The notes beneath the pieces were generated by a model. The model made no database searches. It saw only the letters and a list, made by a program, of their open reading frames with translations, and was not told where the DNA came from. This document shows positions 44,263-56,206 of a DNA stretch of 64,000 bases, one piece after another (the stretch's first letter is position 1; the number at the start of each line of letters is the position of its first letter). The DNA is from Proteles cristata cristata. Lineage: Eukaryota > Chordata > Mammalia > Carnivora > Hyaenidae. The translations under genes were made by a program, and so were the position numbers. The DNA lies in NCBI GenBank assembly GCA_017311185.1, contig JAESUZ010001058.1, positions 868,001-932,000 on the forward strand, written 5' to 3'.

Positions 44263-44412
44263 TATTCATTTATATTGAGGTGTACTTGACATACAGCATT
44301 ATATTAGTGTCAAATGTATAATGTAATAATTCAGTATTTGTATATAGTGCGAAATGATCACCACAGTAAGTCTAGTTAACATCCAGATTCATCTTGATAT
44401 ATGACAGCATGT
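44263..44412 (-). repeat. L1 LINE fragment
   Basis: TTTATATTGAGGTGTACTTG, ACATACAGCATTATATTAGT, CAGTATTTGTATATAGTGCG, AAATGATCACCACAGTAAGT and CTAGTTAACATCCAG are a well known L1 tail segment read backwards. Confidence 0.7.
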
Positions 44413-44734
44413 GGTAAATGTCCTAAAGAGACACAGTGATCGGTACTCAAACAGGGAGGAGGAAAAGTGCTCTCTAATGGGTTTATGACCACCCCAAACA
44501 AGGACACTCATTTCTGTTACTGCTTCACACTTCCTGACACTGTGGTTTGATCTTGACTCACATGTCCAAATTCCTTAAAAACAGGTTTAAACCTCTCAAA
44601 ATACCATACGATCTCTCCGAACTGTCAGTACACTGAGCATACTCAATGCTGAGTACTCCTAAAGCCTTAGGGGTTGAAGAGGTTCTCAAGCTTTGAAAAC
44701 TTAAAGCATAGGTCAAAATGGAGAGAACGTAGAA

Positions 44735-44900
44735 TTTGAGACAAAAGGCCCAAGTTTGAGGTTTATATTTAACACCGTGTTTCTTTGAGCAAATCACTTA
44801 ACATCTCTATACCCAGATATTGCAATCATCATTATTATCTGGTGAAGAGAGTAACTGTATTCTGAGAATCCACTAAGATAAGGGATCTGAAATGCTAAAT
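44735..44900 (+). repeat. MIR SINE, diverged
   Basis: AAAAGGCCCAAGTTTGAGGT, CTTTGAGCAAATCACTTAAC, ATCTCTATACCCAGATATTG and AATCATCATTATTATC. Confidence 0.65.
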
Positions 44901-44934
44901 TGTATAAGAGTTATTCAGTTTAGAAAGAGAAAAT

Positions 44935-45220
44935 TCATTCATTGATTCATCCAACTAATAACTCTTGGAACTCTATTTTTGTGCTAGGTCTTCTGGCAGA
45001 TGTTGGAGATAAAGTATTGAACAATATAGCTGAACTTTCTAACCTCATCATTCTTACATTCTAGTGCAGGAAGTGGGAAATATACCAGCAAAACAACCCA
45101 ACTAGACATATAACAAATCAATAGATAAAATTATGACAATTTCTAAGAAGAAGGCTAATATAATAGTGAGCCAGAGAATTACTGGGGAAAAGCCATTTGG
45201 ACTGGATGTTAAGCAACATG
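44935..45220 (+). repeat. Ancient repeat, same family as 32835
   Basis: ATTCATTCATTGATTCATCC, GTGCTAGGTCTTCTGGCAGA, TCATTCTTACATTCTAGTGC and AACAAATCAATAGATAAAA match the first part of that family. Confidence 0.5.
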
Positions 45221-45276
45221 GACAGAGTTGACATCATCTGAAATTTGAATGGTTTCATCTTCTTTGCCTGGGTAGT

Positions 45277-45279
<3 letters not shown>

Positions 45280-45317
<38 letters not shown>
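45280..45317 (+). repeat. (GT)n microsatellite
   Basis: About 19 GT units. Confidence 0.95.
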
Positions 45318-45323
<6 letters not shown>

Positions 45324-45653
45324 GCTATCTTCCTATAGTGCATTCTGAATTTTGCGTAGCTCTGTTTATCTTGCTGCTTTGGTACTCTCTACTCATTGGC
45401 TCACTGGCATTTATATCTTCACAGGGGTGAGAGATACCTCTTAGACAAATGTTGAATATCATTGTTATAAAGGGGACTGTCTCTAGTCTGGTAAATAACT
45501 ATTTAAAAAGCCAGCTTTTGTTGTCAAAGAAAAAAGAAATTTTAAAATTTCAAATCTTTCCTTTACATGTTAGGACCAAGTGAAATCTGAACACAAGGTT
45601 TCACAATAAACGAGAGGTAGGGAGAATTTAGTGTATACTTAAAGAGAAGTTTA

Positions 45654-45858
45654 GGGGCGCCTGGGTGGCTCAGTTGGTTGAGTGTCCGACTTCGGCTCAC
45701 GTCATGATCTCACGGTTCGTGGGTTCGAGCCCCGCATCGGGATCTGTGCTGACAGCCAGCTCAGAGCCTGGAGCCTGCTTCACATTCTGTGTCTCCCTCT
45801 CTCTCTGACCATCCCCTGCTCATGCTGTCTCTCTCAGAAAAACAAAAACAAAAACATT
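45654..45858 (+). repeat. Can-SINE, felid type B
   Basis: Head GGGGCGCCTGGGTGGCTCAG, CACGGTTCGTGGGTTCGAGC intact, GACAGCCAGCTCAGAGCC, CTCTGACCATCCCC. Duplication AAAGAGAAGTTTA at 45641-45653 and 45859-45871 is exact. Confidence 0.96.
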
Positions 45859-45871
45859 AAAGAGAAGTTTA

Positions 45872-46544
45872 AATGAGACAGAAAGGACCAGGAAGTTTTC
45901 CACTACTGAAAGAGTGGGAGAGAGAGAAACTGAAGGAGGAGGGGTCAAATATGAATGTACTGGTTCTTTCTAATAGATGTAGAAAAAAAAAAACTTTTGA
46001 AGCATGTTTTTAGGGGACATTATTGTTGAACAGCAAACATCCATCATTGCTTAGTTTCTTATGGGTAGAATGAAGATTTTGTTAGGTGTCCATTTTTACT
46101 TCACACAGTGTGTGTGACTAGAGAAAGCGAACCCACCCCCAGTTATAGGGTGGAGTTTAGTCAAAGCAAAGATGATAATCTCAACTCTCTTCATGGAAGT
46201 TGGTTCAGAAATGCATGCTTTAGCCAATCAGCACAAGCCATTCCTCTGTCCACTCTTACTTGTTTTGAGTTGATCTAATGAAAAAGAAAAACCTCTTAAT
46301 ACAAAAGGGAGGTTTTCTCCCTCTCTCTTCCATTGGTGATGGAGGAAGTGGGCTCCCAGTATGATTTGCAGCCAACTTCTGAGCTATCAGGAAACCAGTT
46401 TTAGAATGAGACCAATAGTGTGGCTCTTAGAGCAAAGAGACAGAAAGAAGCCACATGCCAGCTGATTTGATATTACTGAGGTCTTCAACCAAAGAATCCT
46501 AATGATAGGCTTCCTCTTCTGTGGTATAATAATGTTCTTTCTCA
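45872..46544. other. Nothing firmly recognised
   Basis: Single-copy or old repeat DNA. 46110-46460 has an LTR-like texture (GCCAATCAGC near 46222) but no ends. Confidence 0.4.
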
Positions 46545-46719
46545 GGGCACCTGGGTGGCTCAGTTAGTTAAACGTCTGACTCTTGATTTTGGCTCAGGTC
46601 ATGATCTCACGGTTTATGAGTTTGAGCCCTGCATCAGGCTCTGTTTCCTTCTCAAAATAAATAAATAAACTTAAACAACAACAAAACAACAAAAAACAAC
46701 AAAGCCAGCATTAAAAAAT
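46545..46719 (+). repeat. Can-SINE, internally deleted
   Basis: Head GGGCACCTGGGTGGCTCAG and ACTCTTGATTTTGGCTCAGG (older type) pass directly from GGCTCTGTTTCCTTCTC into AAATAAATAAATAAAC, missing the body and most of the CT tract. AATAATGTTCTTTCTC and AATAATTGTATTTCTCT may be the duplication. Confidence 0.85.
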
Positions 46720-46737
46720 AATAATTGTATTTCTCTA

Positions 46738-47499
46738 ATCTAATTTGAGTCAGACTTTCTGTTATTTAAAGCCAAAAGCATCTGAGATAACACAATGGGA
46801 GAAGTAACCGTACTGTTTTGGAGAAGTGCCAGAGTGGGCGGAATTATTTTTCAATTTTAATGAGCAGATCCTAAGAAAATTTCAAGATTACTAGAAGAGT
46901 CCTATGCCAACAAGAAGAGGTGAAAGCAGAATATCAAAAGGACACATGACATGACGTGGTTAATCATCAAGAAAGTATACCACCTTCTTTAGTCTGAGAA
47001 TGTTTCATAAGGAATTCAGAATTCCTTATTAGTGTGGGACAGAGCAGCATGTACAGCAGTTCAAGATGTGCCTGGTGATCTGAATCAAGGGGATCCTTGT
47101 GGTAAAGGATGTGGTGATTTTGTAGTAGAGGGAAGTGGGGTGGGCCACTCAAGATAAAGTTTGAATGGGAATCATTATCATGTCCCAGAGGAGGAGCATT
47201 ATCAGTAAGACCCCAAAAGGACAATTCAGCCAAGGCACACCATAAATTAACACAAGATCCATCAGGACTGGATGCACTATGACTAGAGTTTTGTCAGGTA
47301 AGGTAAGATCACTAAAATCAACAGAGAACCACAAGTAAGGAAGAATGTAAACTTCTACCTATACCCAAACCTCATATTAGAAGGGAAGATCAGATTATGA
47401 GACCCACTGAGAAAGAAGAGATATGATCTTGGTATAGCCTCTGGAATTAGAAATACTTAATCATTTACCTAAACGAGACTGCTTAATTCATTATTGTAG
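46738..47499. other. Nothing firmly recognised
   Basis: Two overlapping minus-strand frames (46967-47233, 47149-47334) are hydrophobic in part but match no family I know. Confidence 0.4.
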
Positions 47500-48420
47500 A
47501 TTGCATCATTTGCCCTAATTCTTTGCCTGTCTGGTATCCATGTCCTTTGTCATGTGACTTCATAACTCCTCTTTCTAACAAGGTAGAGTCTAGGGCAGCA
47601 TCTATTTCCACACCCCCTGGATCTGGAGTTGGCTGTATGACTCGTTTCAGTGAATAGAACAAAGCTGAAAGGTTATGTCCCAGTTCTGTGTCTAGGTCTG
47701 AAAAGGCCTTCTGTGCTTTCATTTGTTTGTACTTTTGTGTACAAGGCATGAAAAGATGCCTATGCTTAAGAGTTATGTGGAGGAAAGCTGAGTCATCCTG
47801 GTCATCCCGGCTGAAGTCATCTTAGATCACGTCTGAGAGCCAGACACCCCCAGATGTATTAGCTTTCTATTGCTGCTGTAACAAATGACCATAATTTTAG
47901 TAGCCTAAAACAACATAAATTTAATATTATAGATCTGGAGGTCAGAGGCCTAAAATGAGTACACAGAACAGCATTCCTTCTGCAGGCTCTAGAGAAGAAT
48001 TTATTTCCTTGCTTTTTCCAGCTTTTAGAGGTTGCCTATGTTTTTTTGATTCATGAATGCTTGCTCCATCTTCAAAGCTAGCAGCATAACATCTCTCCTG
48101 TGTGATCTCCTGGCGATCTCCTATAAGGACCCTTGTATTTATTTATATCAGGCCCACCCAGATACTCAAAGATAATCTCTTCATCTCAAGATCCTTAACT
48201 TGACCATACCTGCAAAGTCCCCATTGCCATGTAAGGTAATACATTCACAGGTTCTGGGGATTAGGACGTGGACACCTTTGGATACCATTATTCTACCATA
48301 CCAGTTATATGAGCAAGCCAGACCAAGATCAGCAGGTACAAAACAGATTGTTCCATGTTATTGGGGTTTTGAGATCCTTTGTTTGGTGGCATTATTGTGC
48401 CATTCAATAACTGATACATG
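47500..48420 (+). repeat. MLT1J-like LTR split by another LTR
   Basis: 47500-47856 has TTTGCCTGTCTGGTATCCAT, TGTCATGTGACTTCATAAC, CCCCTGGATCTGGAGTTGG, GTCATCCCGGCTGAAGTC. The element resumes at 48303 with GAGCAAGCCAGACCAAGATC, TGTTTGGTGGCATTATTGTG and AATAACTGATACA, the LTR 3' end. Order and direction match across the gap. Confidence 0.75.
47857..48302 (-). repeat. MLT1 LTR inserted in an MLT1J-like LTR
   Basis: Starts TGTATTAGCTTTCTATTGCT and GCTGTAACAAATGACCATAA, continues with CTATAAGGACCCTTGTATTT, AAGATCCTTAACTTGACCAT and ACAGGTTCTGGGGATTAGGA, and ends CCATTATTCTACCATACCA. It is essentially complete and inverted relative to its host. Confidence 0.85.
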
Positions 48421-48490
48421 GTGGCAATTGAGCTATCCTTTTTTTGAGCAAGTTTAACCTGTCATTAGTTACAATGAAATCCAAAGATCC

Positions 48491-48600
48491 GGTACTTGGC
48501 TAGCTTAGTAGCTGGCGTTTGTGACTCTTGATCTCAGGGTTGTGATTTTGAGCCCCATGTTGGGTGTAGAAATCACTTAAAAATAAAATCTTTAAAAACA
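48491..48600 (+). repeat. Old carnivoran tRNA-derived SINE
   Basis: CTTGGCTAGCTTAGTAGCTG, GTGACTCTTGATCTCAGGGT, TGTGATTTTGAGCCCCATGT, TGGGTGTAGAAATCACTTAA. It has the tRNA-like head and a short A-rich end and lacks the CT tract of later types, which makes it the most archaic SINE form in the window. Confidence 0.8.
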
Positions 48601-49419
48601 AAATTAAAACCACAGTACAAAATGAGCACAAAACAGTAAAGAACGTTACTTTCCTTTCATTCTTTTGTTTTTCTTTTTGTCTTTTTTCTCTCTCTCTTTT
48701 TCTACTTTTTCATTATGAGAAAAAGAGCATGTGGAAAAACAAAATCATAGAAAAGAATTAAAAGGCATTTGCAATCCTACCATTTTGAGATCATTACTAT
48801 CAATATTGTGGTGCATATCTATCCAGAATTTTTCAAATATTCAATACTTGAAAATTCTACTCTGTGATGTTCAATGGAAGTTTGACTTGACTCAGGAAAC
48901 CTCTCCCTCCATCTCAAACACCTAGAAATGCCAGAACAAATGTACCAGAAAATAACAACACAAGTGAGAGAAGGTCTGAGTTACTACATTACAAAGTCTT
49001 GTAATACCCGGAAGAAGGAAGAACAAAGATGAAGATTAACTTGAGATTTAAGAATACATCTTAAATCTTTCAGGCCAACCTCTAAAATAGTGGAAATAAA
49101 ATGTGGCATCTCAACCAATGGAAGAAGCTGAAGGAGATGGATCCAACAAAATTCAGGTACAGGGAGAAGAAACAAAGAAAAATCTCCCAAATGGAATGCA
49201 CAAAATAATATGGCAGAGAGAAGTCCAAACAGATCAGTAATTATAATAATACAAAGAGATTATATACAGGTAGAGGCAATCAAATTGGTTTTTAAAAATC
49301 CATATTTGCTACTTCCCAGAGATGTATTTAAAATAATAAGACTCAGAAAGGCTGGAAACAAGGAGATGGAAAAGGCATTTGATATATCAGGAAAATGCTG
49401 AAGAATGCTGGCCTTGCAC
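48601..49419. other. Probable old L1 sequence, unresolved
   Basis: TTTGCAATCCTACCATTTTG near 48768 resembles an L1-associated segment. The rest is AT-rich without diagnostic blocks. Confidence 0.35.
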
Positions 49420-50530
49420 ACGGAAGAGATATGAACACAGTCACATACAAGCTGCAGCACTGTTTGTAGTAGAGAAAATATGGAAATAACCCAAATATCT
49501 GTGAAAAATGGAATGGGTAAATAGATTTTGTATTCACATGATACAATGCTACACAGCAGTTACAGTGAATGAACTAGAATCATATGAATCAACATAGACA
49601 GATATTTTAAATGTTGGATGGAAAAAGAAATAGAAAAATATTACATTCAGTCTGATAACATTTATCCATATGAAAAAGCAACTCTATATATTTCTTATAT
49701 GTATGTGGCAAAAATATAAAAATTGGGACTGGGAGATATACATCATATCAATGACAGTTTGAAAGGGGAAAAGACGAGATAAATAGAATAAACAAGACTT
49801 TAGCTTTATATTCTAGCTATTTTAATTAAAAATTCTGAAGAACAGGGGCGCCCGGGTGGCTTAGTCGGTTCAGCGTCCGACTTTCGCTCAGGTCATGATC
49901 TCACGGTTCGTGGGTTCGAGCCCCACGTCGGGCTCTGTGCTGGCTGCCAGCTCAGAGCCTGGAGCCTGTTTCAGAGTCTGTCGCTCCCTCTCTCTCTGAC
50001 CCTCCCCACTCATGCTGTCTCTCTCTCCTCGAAATAAATAAATAAAAAAAACATTAAAAAAAAATAAAATAAAATAAACTGAGGTCACTACCGTCGCATG
50101 TTTAAAAAAAAAATTCTGAAGAACATATAATTAATTAATGTTTGTTTCATCATTCCATCTAATTTGCTGTAGTTTTAAAAACATCTCAAGGTACAGTTCC
50201 TTAAATAGAGTGAGAGATATTTTCTCTAAGGCTTTGTTCAGTACCAAAGTTCTGATTCAACTATCATATCTAATATACAAAGGAAAGTAAGAAAAAAAGA
50301 GAAAATCGTAGTGCTTTGGAATATATAAGCAAATATTAAGCATTATTTACTATAGGTAAAAAGGGAAAACCCTAAACGTCTCAAAATAATAAAGATGGTA
50401 CATACCTTTAAGGGCAGTATTGAACAGCTATTAAATTCATGTTCTTAAAAAATACTTCATGACATGACAAAATGTTCACAATAAACTGTTAAATTAGTTA
50501 CGTGGAGTTCAAAACTGCATATACATATGT
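49420..50530 (+). repeat. L1M LINE 3' ends, split by a SINE
   Basis: 49540-49830 has ACAATGCTACACAGCAGTTA, CAGTGAATGAACTAGAATCA, ATATGAATCAACATAGACAG and TGATAACATTTATCCATATG, the L1 ORF2 end/3' UTR. 50310-50530 has ACAGCTATTAAATTCATGTT, CATGACATGACAAAATGTTC and AAAACTGCATATACATATG from a similar 3' end. These may be two elements. Confidence 0.65.
49845..50108 (+). repeat. Can-SINE, felid type B, with extra 3' segment and second A-tract
   Basis: CpG-rich head GGGGCGCCCGGGTGGCTTAG, GCTGGCTGCCAGCTCAGAGC (insertion), CTCTGACCCTCCCC. The A-rich tail ends near 50077 and is followed by ACTGAGGTCACTACCGTCGC, ATGTTT, then a second A-run before the duplicate AAATTCTGAAGAACA (49829-49843, repeated at 50110-50125). 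The extra segment therefore lies inside the duplication. Confidence 0.93.
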
Positions 50531-51540
50531 ATTTACATATTCATACATAAAATTGAACTGCTCCATGGCTGCTGGCATTATGGGTAACATTAGCTATATT
50601 TTCCACAACAGGTAGTATTACATGCATTACTTTTAAGTTAAAAAAATTATTAAAGGAAGCTAGTTTCATTAAAATCATAATTTTTTGTAACTAAGTGACA
50701 AGTGTAAATACATTGGCTCATTAGAAATGAAGCAGATTATAGTGTTATTTAGCTAATTTCTGCCTCTCTGTTTCCCACCTCAGGGCCCATTTGTTGTGAA
50801 TTCAGGACAGAGAGAAAGATCAATAGGCTGATTGCGACAGTTGATGAAGCCAAATGTGGCAGGCACAGTCCATACTGCACTCAGCCCTATCACCCTGAGA
50901 ATAAGGGGATGGGCCAATAGAGACATTTTTATCTGATAGAGATTTAGATTCTTTCTAAGACTGAGACATCCTGATCTCACAGAGCATTGTCATCCATACC
51001 ACTGGGCAGCACAGCATTTGCCTCAAGGAACCTGGATAAGAACCTGATTGCTTCTGACCTTGGAATAGGCTTTTCCCATGGATGGTCTTCTTCTCTGGTT
51101 TATATCCCACCCCACTCTGTATTTTGATATTGAAACAAAGAATTCTATTTTTTCATGTGGAGTGCTATTTCTTTTCTTTTTAATACAAGAGAAGCAAGCT
51201 TGCTGAGTCTGATCACTTCTTAACAGTCTTCAAAAACTAACCTGGAGTGCTGAGGGCCTAGGAATTACCACGTTGGAGGTCTCTGTGAAGTACAGATTTA
51301 GGTGGCCAACATATTTCAGACAATAACTCAAATGAGCATCCATGCCGACAACTTTGCTCCTTCTCAGAGCAAGGACAGCCTCTGAAACCAGTGAAAACAT
51401 AGATGGAAGAAGAAAGGACACCTGTCCTCTGGCACACAGATGGCAAACACTAAATGGTTTGCTCCACTGTCACTGATAGCATGACTGAATTAGTAGATAA
51501 CAAACAGCATGAAAGTGTCTTCAGTCTAATAAACTCAAAA
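50531..51540. other. Nothing firmly recognised
   Basis: Single-copy DNA. The minus-strand frame at 50780-50980 has no recognised family. Confidence 0.45.
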
Positions 51541-51642
51541 GAAAGAAGAAAGAACAAAGAAAGGAAAGAAAGAAAGAGAGAGAGAGAAGGAAGGAAGGAA
51601 GGAAGGAAGGAAGGAAGGAAGGAAGGAAGGAAGGAAGAAAGA
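51541..51642 (+). repeat. (GAAA)n(GA)n(GGAA)n purine microsatellite
   Basis: Interrupted AAAG units, a short GA run, then about 13 GGAA units (51588-51638). All purine on the plus strand. Confidence 0.95.
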
Positions 51643-52613
51643 AGCTGCACCTGGTACCACAATGTCACTTGGAACCTAGCCTCCGTTTAGTAACAGTAAT
51701 TGAATCACTGAGAATGTTTTCTTGTCCCAGGCTTATCGCTAGGACTGGTTCTTTAAAAACTATGGGCATTTCTTTTCTTCATGATCTGAATTTCCTTGCT
51801 TTTATTGTACACAGAAGACTGAGATGAGACAAAGCTTGGTTGAACTATTGCACTTTCTACTGCTGCAGCTTGGGGTGGAGATTAGACTTTATGCCCAGGA
51901 ACTGTGGAAAGGGGCAGCGGTTTAGGGCCCTGCTTCTGCCTGTCAGCCAAGGAAGTCTGTGGATACCTACCAGATTGCTCATTTGGTTGGTATCCTTGAT
52001 TGGACCAGCAGCATACACCCCAGGGCTCTGCCAGTTCCCAAGAGAAGACCTATTTACCACACACTTTGTTTTGCTGACTGCAATATTCTTGTTAGAAGAT
52101 GTTTAGTCCTTTTCCATAAACACTGAAATCATCTTCCTAGTAGAGCCTGCATATCCCTTATGGAAACACATGGATCCTACTTCTAGTTCCTCGCAACATG
52201 CTGAACTGCTGAGTAGAAGTTACTGAGACTTTATCTTTTGACACAGATGTATGTGGTAAAAAGAGCAACCACAAAGCAGCCACCCAGAGACTGTTGAGTA
52301 GGGAACAATCTTTCTTTCTGTGGCAGAAACATATATAAGAAGACAATTATGGGATATATGTGTGTATCTGTGTAATTTTTGGTAAATAGCAATGATAAAG
52401 TCTATAGGGGTTACAATGGAGTCCGGTGTAAGTAAAAAACAATAATCAAGGAATAAGAGATTCACAAAAGAGTCCAATCTTCAGACAGTGCAAAGATGTC
52501 ACCATCAGCCACTCTACCATTTGTCTAGTTAAATAATGGGGAGTAGATGTGGGAGGAAAGCCATTGCACAAACCTACTTCCATAATACTGTTTTAAAACT
52601 TCCATGAAGTTCT
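51643..52613. other. Nothing firmly recognised
   Basis: Open frames 51840-52106 and 52220-52477 have no recognised family. Confidence 0.45.
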
Positions 52614-52808
52614 GGGGCGCTGGGGTGGCTCAGTTAGTTAAGCTTTCAGCTTCAGCTCAGGTCATGATCTCATAGTTCTTTGGTTCAAGCCCCATGTCAG
52701 GCTTTATGTGGACAGCTCAGAGTCTGGAGACTACTTCAGATTCTGTGTCTCCCTCACTCACGCTCTGTCTCTCTTTCTCTCTCAAAAATAAACATTAAAA
52801 AATTAAAG
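52614..52808 (+). repeat. Can-SINE, felid type A
   Basis: Head GGGGCGCTGGGGTGGCTC, GTGGACAGCTCAGAGTCTGG (no insertion), shortened CT tract CTCCCTCACTCACGC, AAATAAACATTAAAA tail. AAAACTTCCATGA is repeated at 52596-52608 and 52809-52821. Confidence 0.94.
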
Positions 52809-52825
52809 AAAACTTCCATGAGTTT

Positions 52826-54117
52826 CAAGAAATTAAACAATATACTTGATCTGGCCTTTGGACTATGTATTTCCCACTCCAGAGCCAGACCTAGCCTGAT
52901 TAATCATTTGCTAATACAACCCAAATACAATTGGACTCTGTTGTGGACCTCTCTTGGCCTGGAGGAGGTAGGAGTGTGGCTTCTGATGCCTTGAAGACTA
53001 ATGTAAATCTTTACTATGAGTTTCCTTAAAGATGTAATATAGGGGCTGCTCACAGTGAGTGGTCCAGAAACTATTGGTAATATCCTCTCCAGGTACCGCT
53101 CTCCAATGTCTTCCAGAAAGAACACCTGCTAAACTTTGTCCCTCCCTTTCCATACATCCCTTTCAGTAACACGTGGCTTCCATTCCCTCATTTCAGACTC
53201 TCTGTTATGTCTGCTCACTGTGCTGGATGTGAGAATTCCTGGCATATTATACTTTATAGCACTATTGTTCTTTGGAGAATTGTCCCCTTTTCCATTCCCA
53301 ACTTTAAGTGAAATTCCAGTAAATCAAATTCTTTTACTATGGTAAAAGACAGAACTTTCTACCTCCAAAGGGTGGACTATATTTAAGCTTGTTTCTAAAG
53401 AATACGCTTATGGAAGAAGAAGGAAATGACTTGATAGTGGAGAACTCTGGCGAACACTACCTTAGCCAGGTGATTAAGGTTAACATCATCAGTAATAAGT
53501 CATATTGATTGTAAGGGCCCTTGATAGGATGTGTTTTAAAAATTCCACTTTGCCTCTGTGGTCATCCTCTGTAAACCCATAACCCATATATAACCATGGA
53601 AAACCAAAACAAAACAAATGGAAAGATATTCTACAAAATACTTGACCAGTACTCTTCAAACCCGTCAAGTTCATCCCAAAAAAGCAGAGTCTGAGAAAGT
53701 GTCATAATCCAGAGAGGACATGAAAACTAAATGAAAATGCCATCCTATTGGGATCTTGGAACAGAAAAAGATTATTAAGGAAACACCAATGAAATCGGAA
53801 TGAAATATGGGGGTCAGGGGCTTTATTTTGTCTTTATTTTTATATTAAGAAAAGGATGACCAGTCTTTTGATCTGGACCAGGTGTGTAGTGAAAGCAAAA
53901 CTTTAACTGTCATGCCAGGGGACGTAATGACTCTTAATTAAATTTGCCCCAGATAAATTCCCAGTTTTTATGTGGTCTTGGCTTGCCAAATTATTACATT
54001 TAAAAAAAAAAACTCAACAAAGTTAGTAGCCAAACGTTATCAAAATAAAAGGTAGAGCAAACTATACTTGCATATCTGGAAGTAAAACAAAAGAGATCCA
54101 ATTTCTAACAGCACAAC
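52826..54117. other. Nothing firmly recognised
   Basis: Single-copy DNA with no clear repeat. Short frames only. Confidence 0.45.
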
Positions 54118-54447
<330 letters not shown>

Positions 54448-55126
54448 CCTTTCTTCTCTCTAATTTTCATATAACCTTTAGCTTTTCTGGACGTTCTCAT
54501 TCTCTAAATCCTTTTCTTTTTGTTCCCTACTTCTGCTTTTTCTGAAACCCCACCACACATTTTTCTCTTGCTTCTTCCAAACTTGCCCATTTTCCAGACT
54601 CAACTGTCACTGAAAGCCTGGGCTTCTACCCAGCAAAGACAGAGCTCTCCGGAGGAGAGGAGACAAAGCTGAGTAGTAGTCAAAGAGAAAATTCTCCTCA
54701 GCAGGGGTAGGAAGGGAATGAGGGTAGGCTGACAATTCCATAAATTAATATGAATTGCTCCCATCACAAATATAAACAGTAGGCTTTAATATACAGACCA
54801 GCATTAGGAGAACCATAACAGTGAATGGAGATGAAAAGTATATCCAGAGGAAGAATTAGGATGGTCTTGGTTCAGAACAGTCTCAGACCTGTCATTTAAA
54901 TGGTAAATTCTATGCCTTATGCGGAGAGAGTCCATGTCTGCCCTATTTTCCGTTGTGTCCCAGTCCCAGTATATTTGATGGGTGACCTTGAGAATAAGAG
55001 TATCCATTTCTTTCATTGTAAGGCAGCAAATGGAGACAATGTCTGCCTTAGTTACTTCACAGAGATTTTGCCAGGAGTCAAGCGTACCTGCACCATGTGG
55101 GAAATAACTGAAAAAGAAGTATAGTA
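54448..55126. other. Nothing firmly recognised
   Basis: Single-copy DNA. Two short frames with no recognised family. Confidence 0.45.
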
Positions 55127-55337
55127 GGGGCGCCTGGGTGGCTTAGTCAGTTAAGCGTCCGACTTTCGCTTAGGTCATGATCTCGTGGTTCGTGGGTTCG
55201 AGCCCCGCGTCGGGCTCTGTGCTGACTGCCAGCTCAGAGCCTGGAGCCTGTTTCAGGGTCTGTGTCTCCCTCTCTCTCTGACCCTCCCCTGCTCACGCTG
55301 TCTCTCTCTCTCTCCTAGAAATAAATGAAAATATTAA
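55127..55337 (+). repeat. Can-SINE, young felid type B
   Basis: GGGGCGCCTGGGTGGCTTAG, TTAAGCGTCCGACTTTCGC, GACTGCCAGCTCAGAGCC, CTCTGACCCTCCCCTGCTC, CTCTCTCTCTCCTAG. Most CpGs are retained. The flanks AAGAAGTATAGTA and AAAAAGTGTCGTA are an imperfect duplication. Confidence 0.96.
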
Positions 55338-55489
55338 AAAAAGAAAAAAGTGTCGTAAACAAAACATCAGTGTGGACATAGCATCAATGTGAAGGCCAGA
55401 ATAATCCTCCATCATCAGAGGGGGCTTAAAGGAACCCACTGGCTGCCCATCAATTGGGAAAGGTTGGGTCAAAACATCTCTGAGTTTTC

Positions 55490-55945
55490 ACTGGCTCACT
55501 GCCATGTGACTTTGTAACGCCTCCTGTCAAAAGTGGAGTTGTGACTTGCTTTGAAAAATAGAATGTGATGGAATGAATGCCAATGTGCAAGTTCTGAGCC
55601 CAGATCTCAAGATGCCTTGTGTGATTTTCCTCTTTGCTCTCATTCTTGGAAGCCTGCCTCCACCACGTGAATAAGCCCAGGCTAGGCTGCTGAAGGATGA
55701 GAAACACAAGGCCTGGTCACCCCTATGGCCCCAGCCAACAGCCGGCTCCATTCAGAAACAAAGCCACTTAGCTAGAAGAGAAACTGACTGCAGATGCAGA
55801 AGTGAGCCCAGCTGAGACCAGAACAGTCCAGCCGACTCTCACTCAAAAGGCTGACCTGCAGATGAATGAGTCAGGTAAATCATGTTTTTAAGCTACCAAG
55901 GTTAGGGATGGTCTGTTCTACCATGATTGCTAACTGATACAACTT
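55490..55945 (+). repeat. MLT1J-like LTR
   Basis: TTGTGACTTGCTTTGAAAAA, AATGTGCAAGTTCTGAGCCC, AAGCCCAGGCTAGGCTGCTG, GCAGATGCAGAAGTGAGCCC, CAGCTGAGACCAGAACAGTC and ATTGCTAACTGATACA give complete LTR order to the 3' end. Confidence 0.82.
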
Positions 55946-55974
55946 CCAAATAGAAAATTCAGTGAGTCGATTAC

Positions 55975-56180
55975 TCTTCTCTCACTTCTACCTTCAGACA
56001 GAGAGCACATTTTCCAGGAAGGTGCCCCTGACCCAGAAAACATCCAATGCCTTGTCTTGATGGTCTATTGACTGCTGTTTTTGGCCATATAACTTTGTGT
56101 ATCACTATCACGTTGGCTAATTTTAAAAAGCTCTAATGGACATGGTTAAAATTTAGTTCACACATTATAGCTCAGACCTA
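55975..56180 (+). repeat. Possible L2 fragment
   Basis: TTCCAGGAAGGTGCCCCTGA, CTTGATGGTCTATTGACTGC resemble an L2 3' region. Weak. Confidence 0.35.
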
Positions 56181-56206
56181 TTTATTTCGGCCTCAAGCTT
56201 TTTCTT

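Noticed and set aside
46967..47334. Hydrophobic minus-strand frames as a possible endogenous retroviral fragment
   Set aside because: No polymerase, protease or envelope motif is visible. Nearby LTRs are non-coding MaLR relics.
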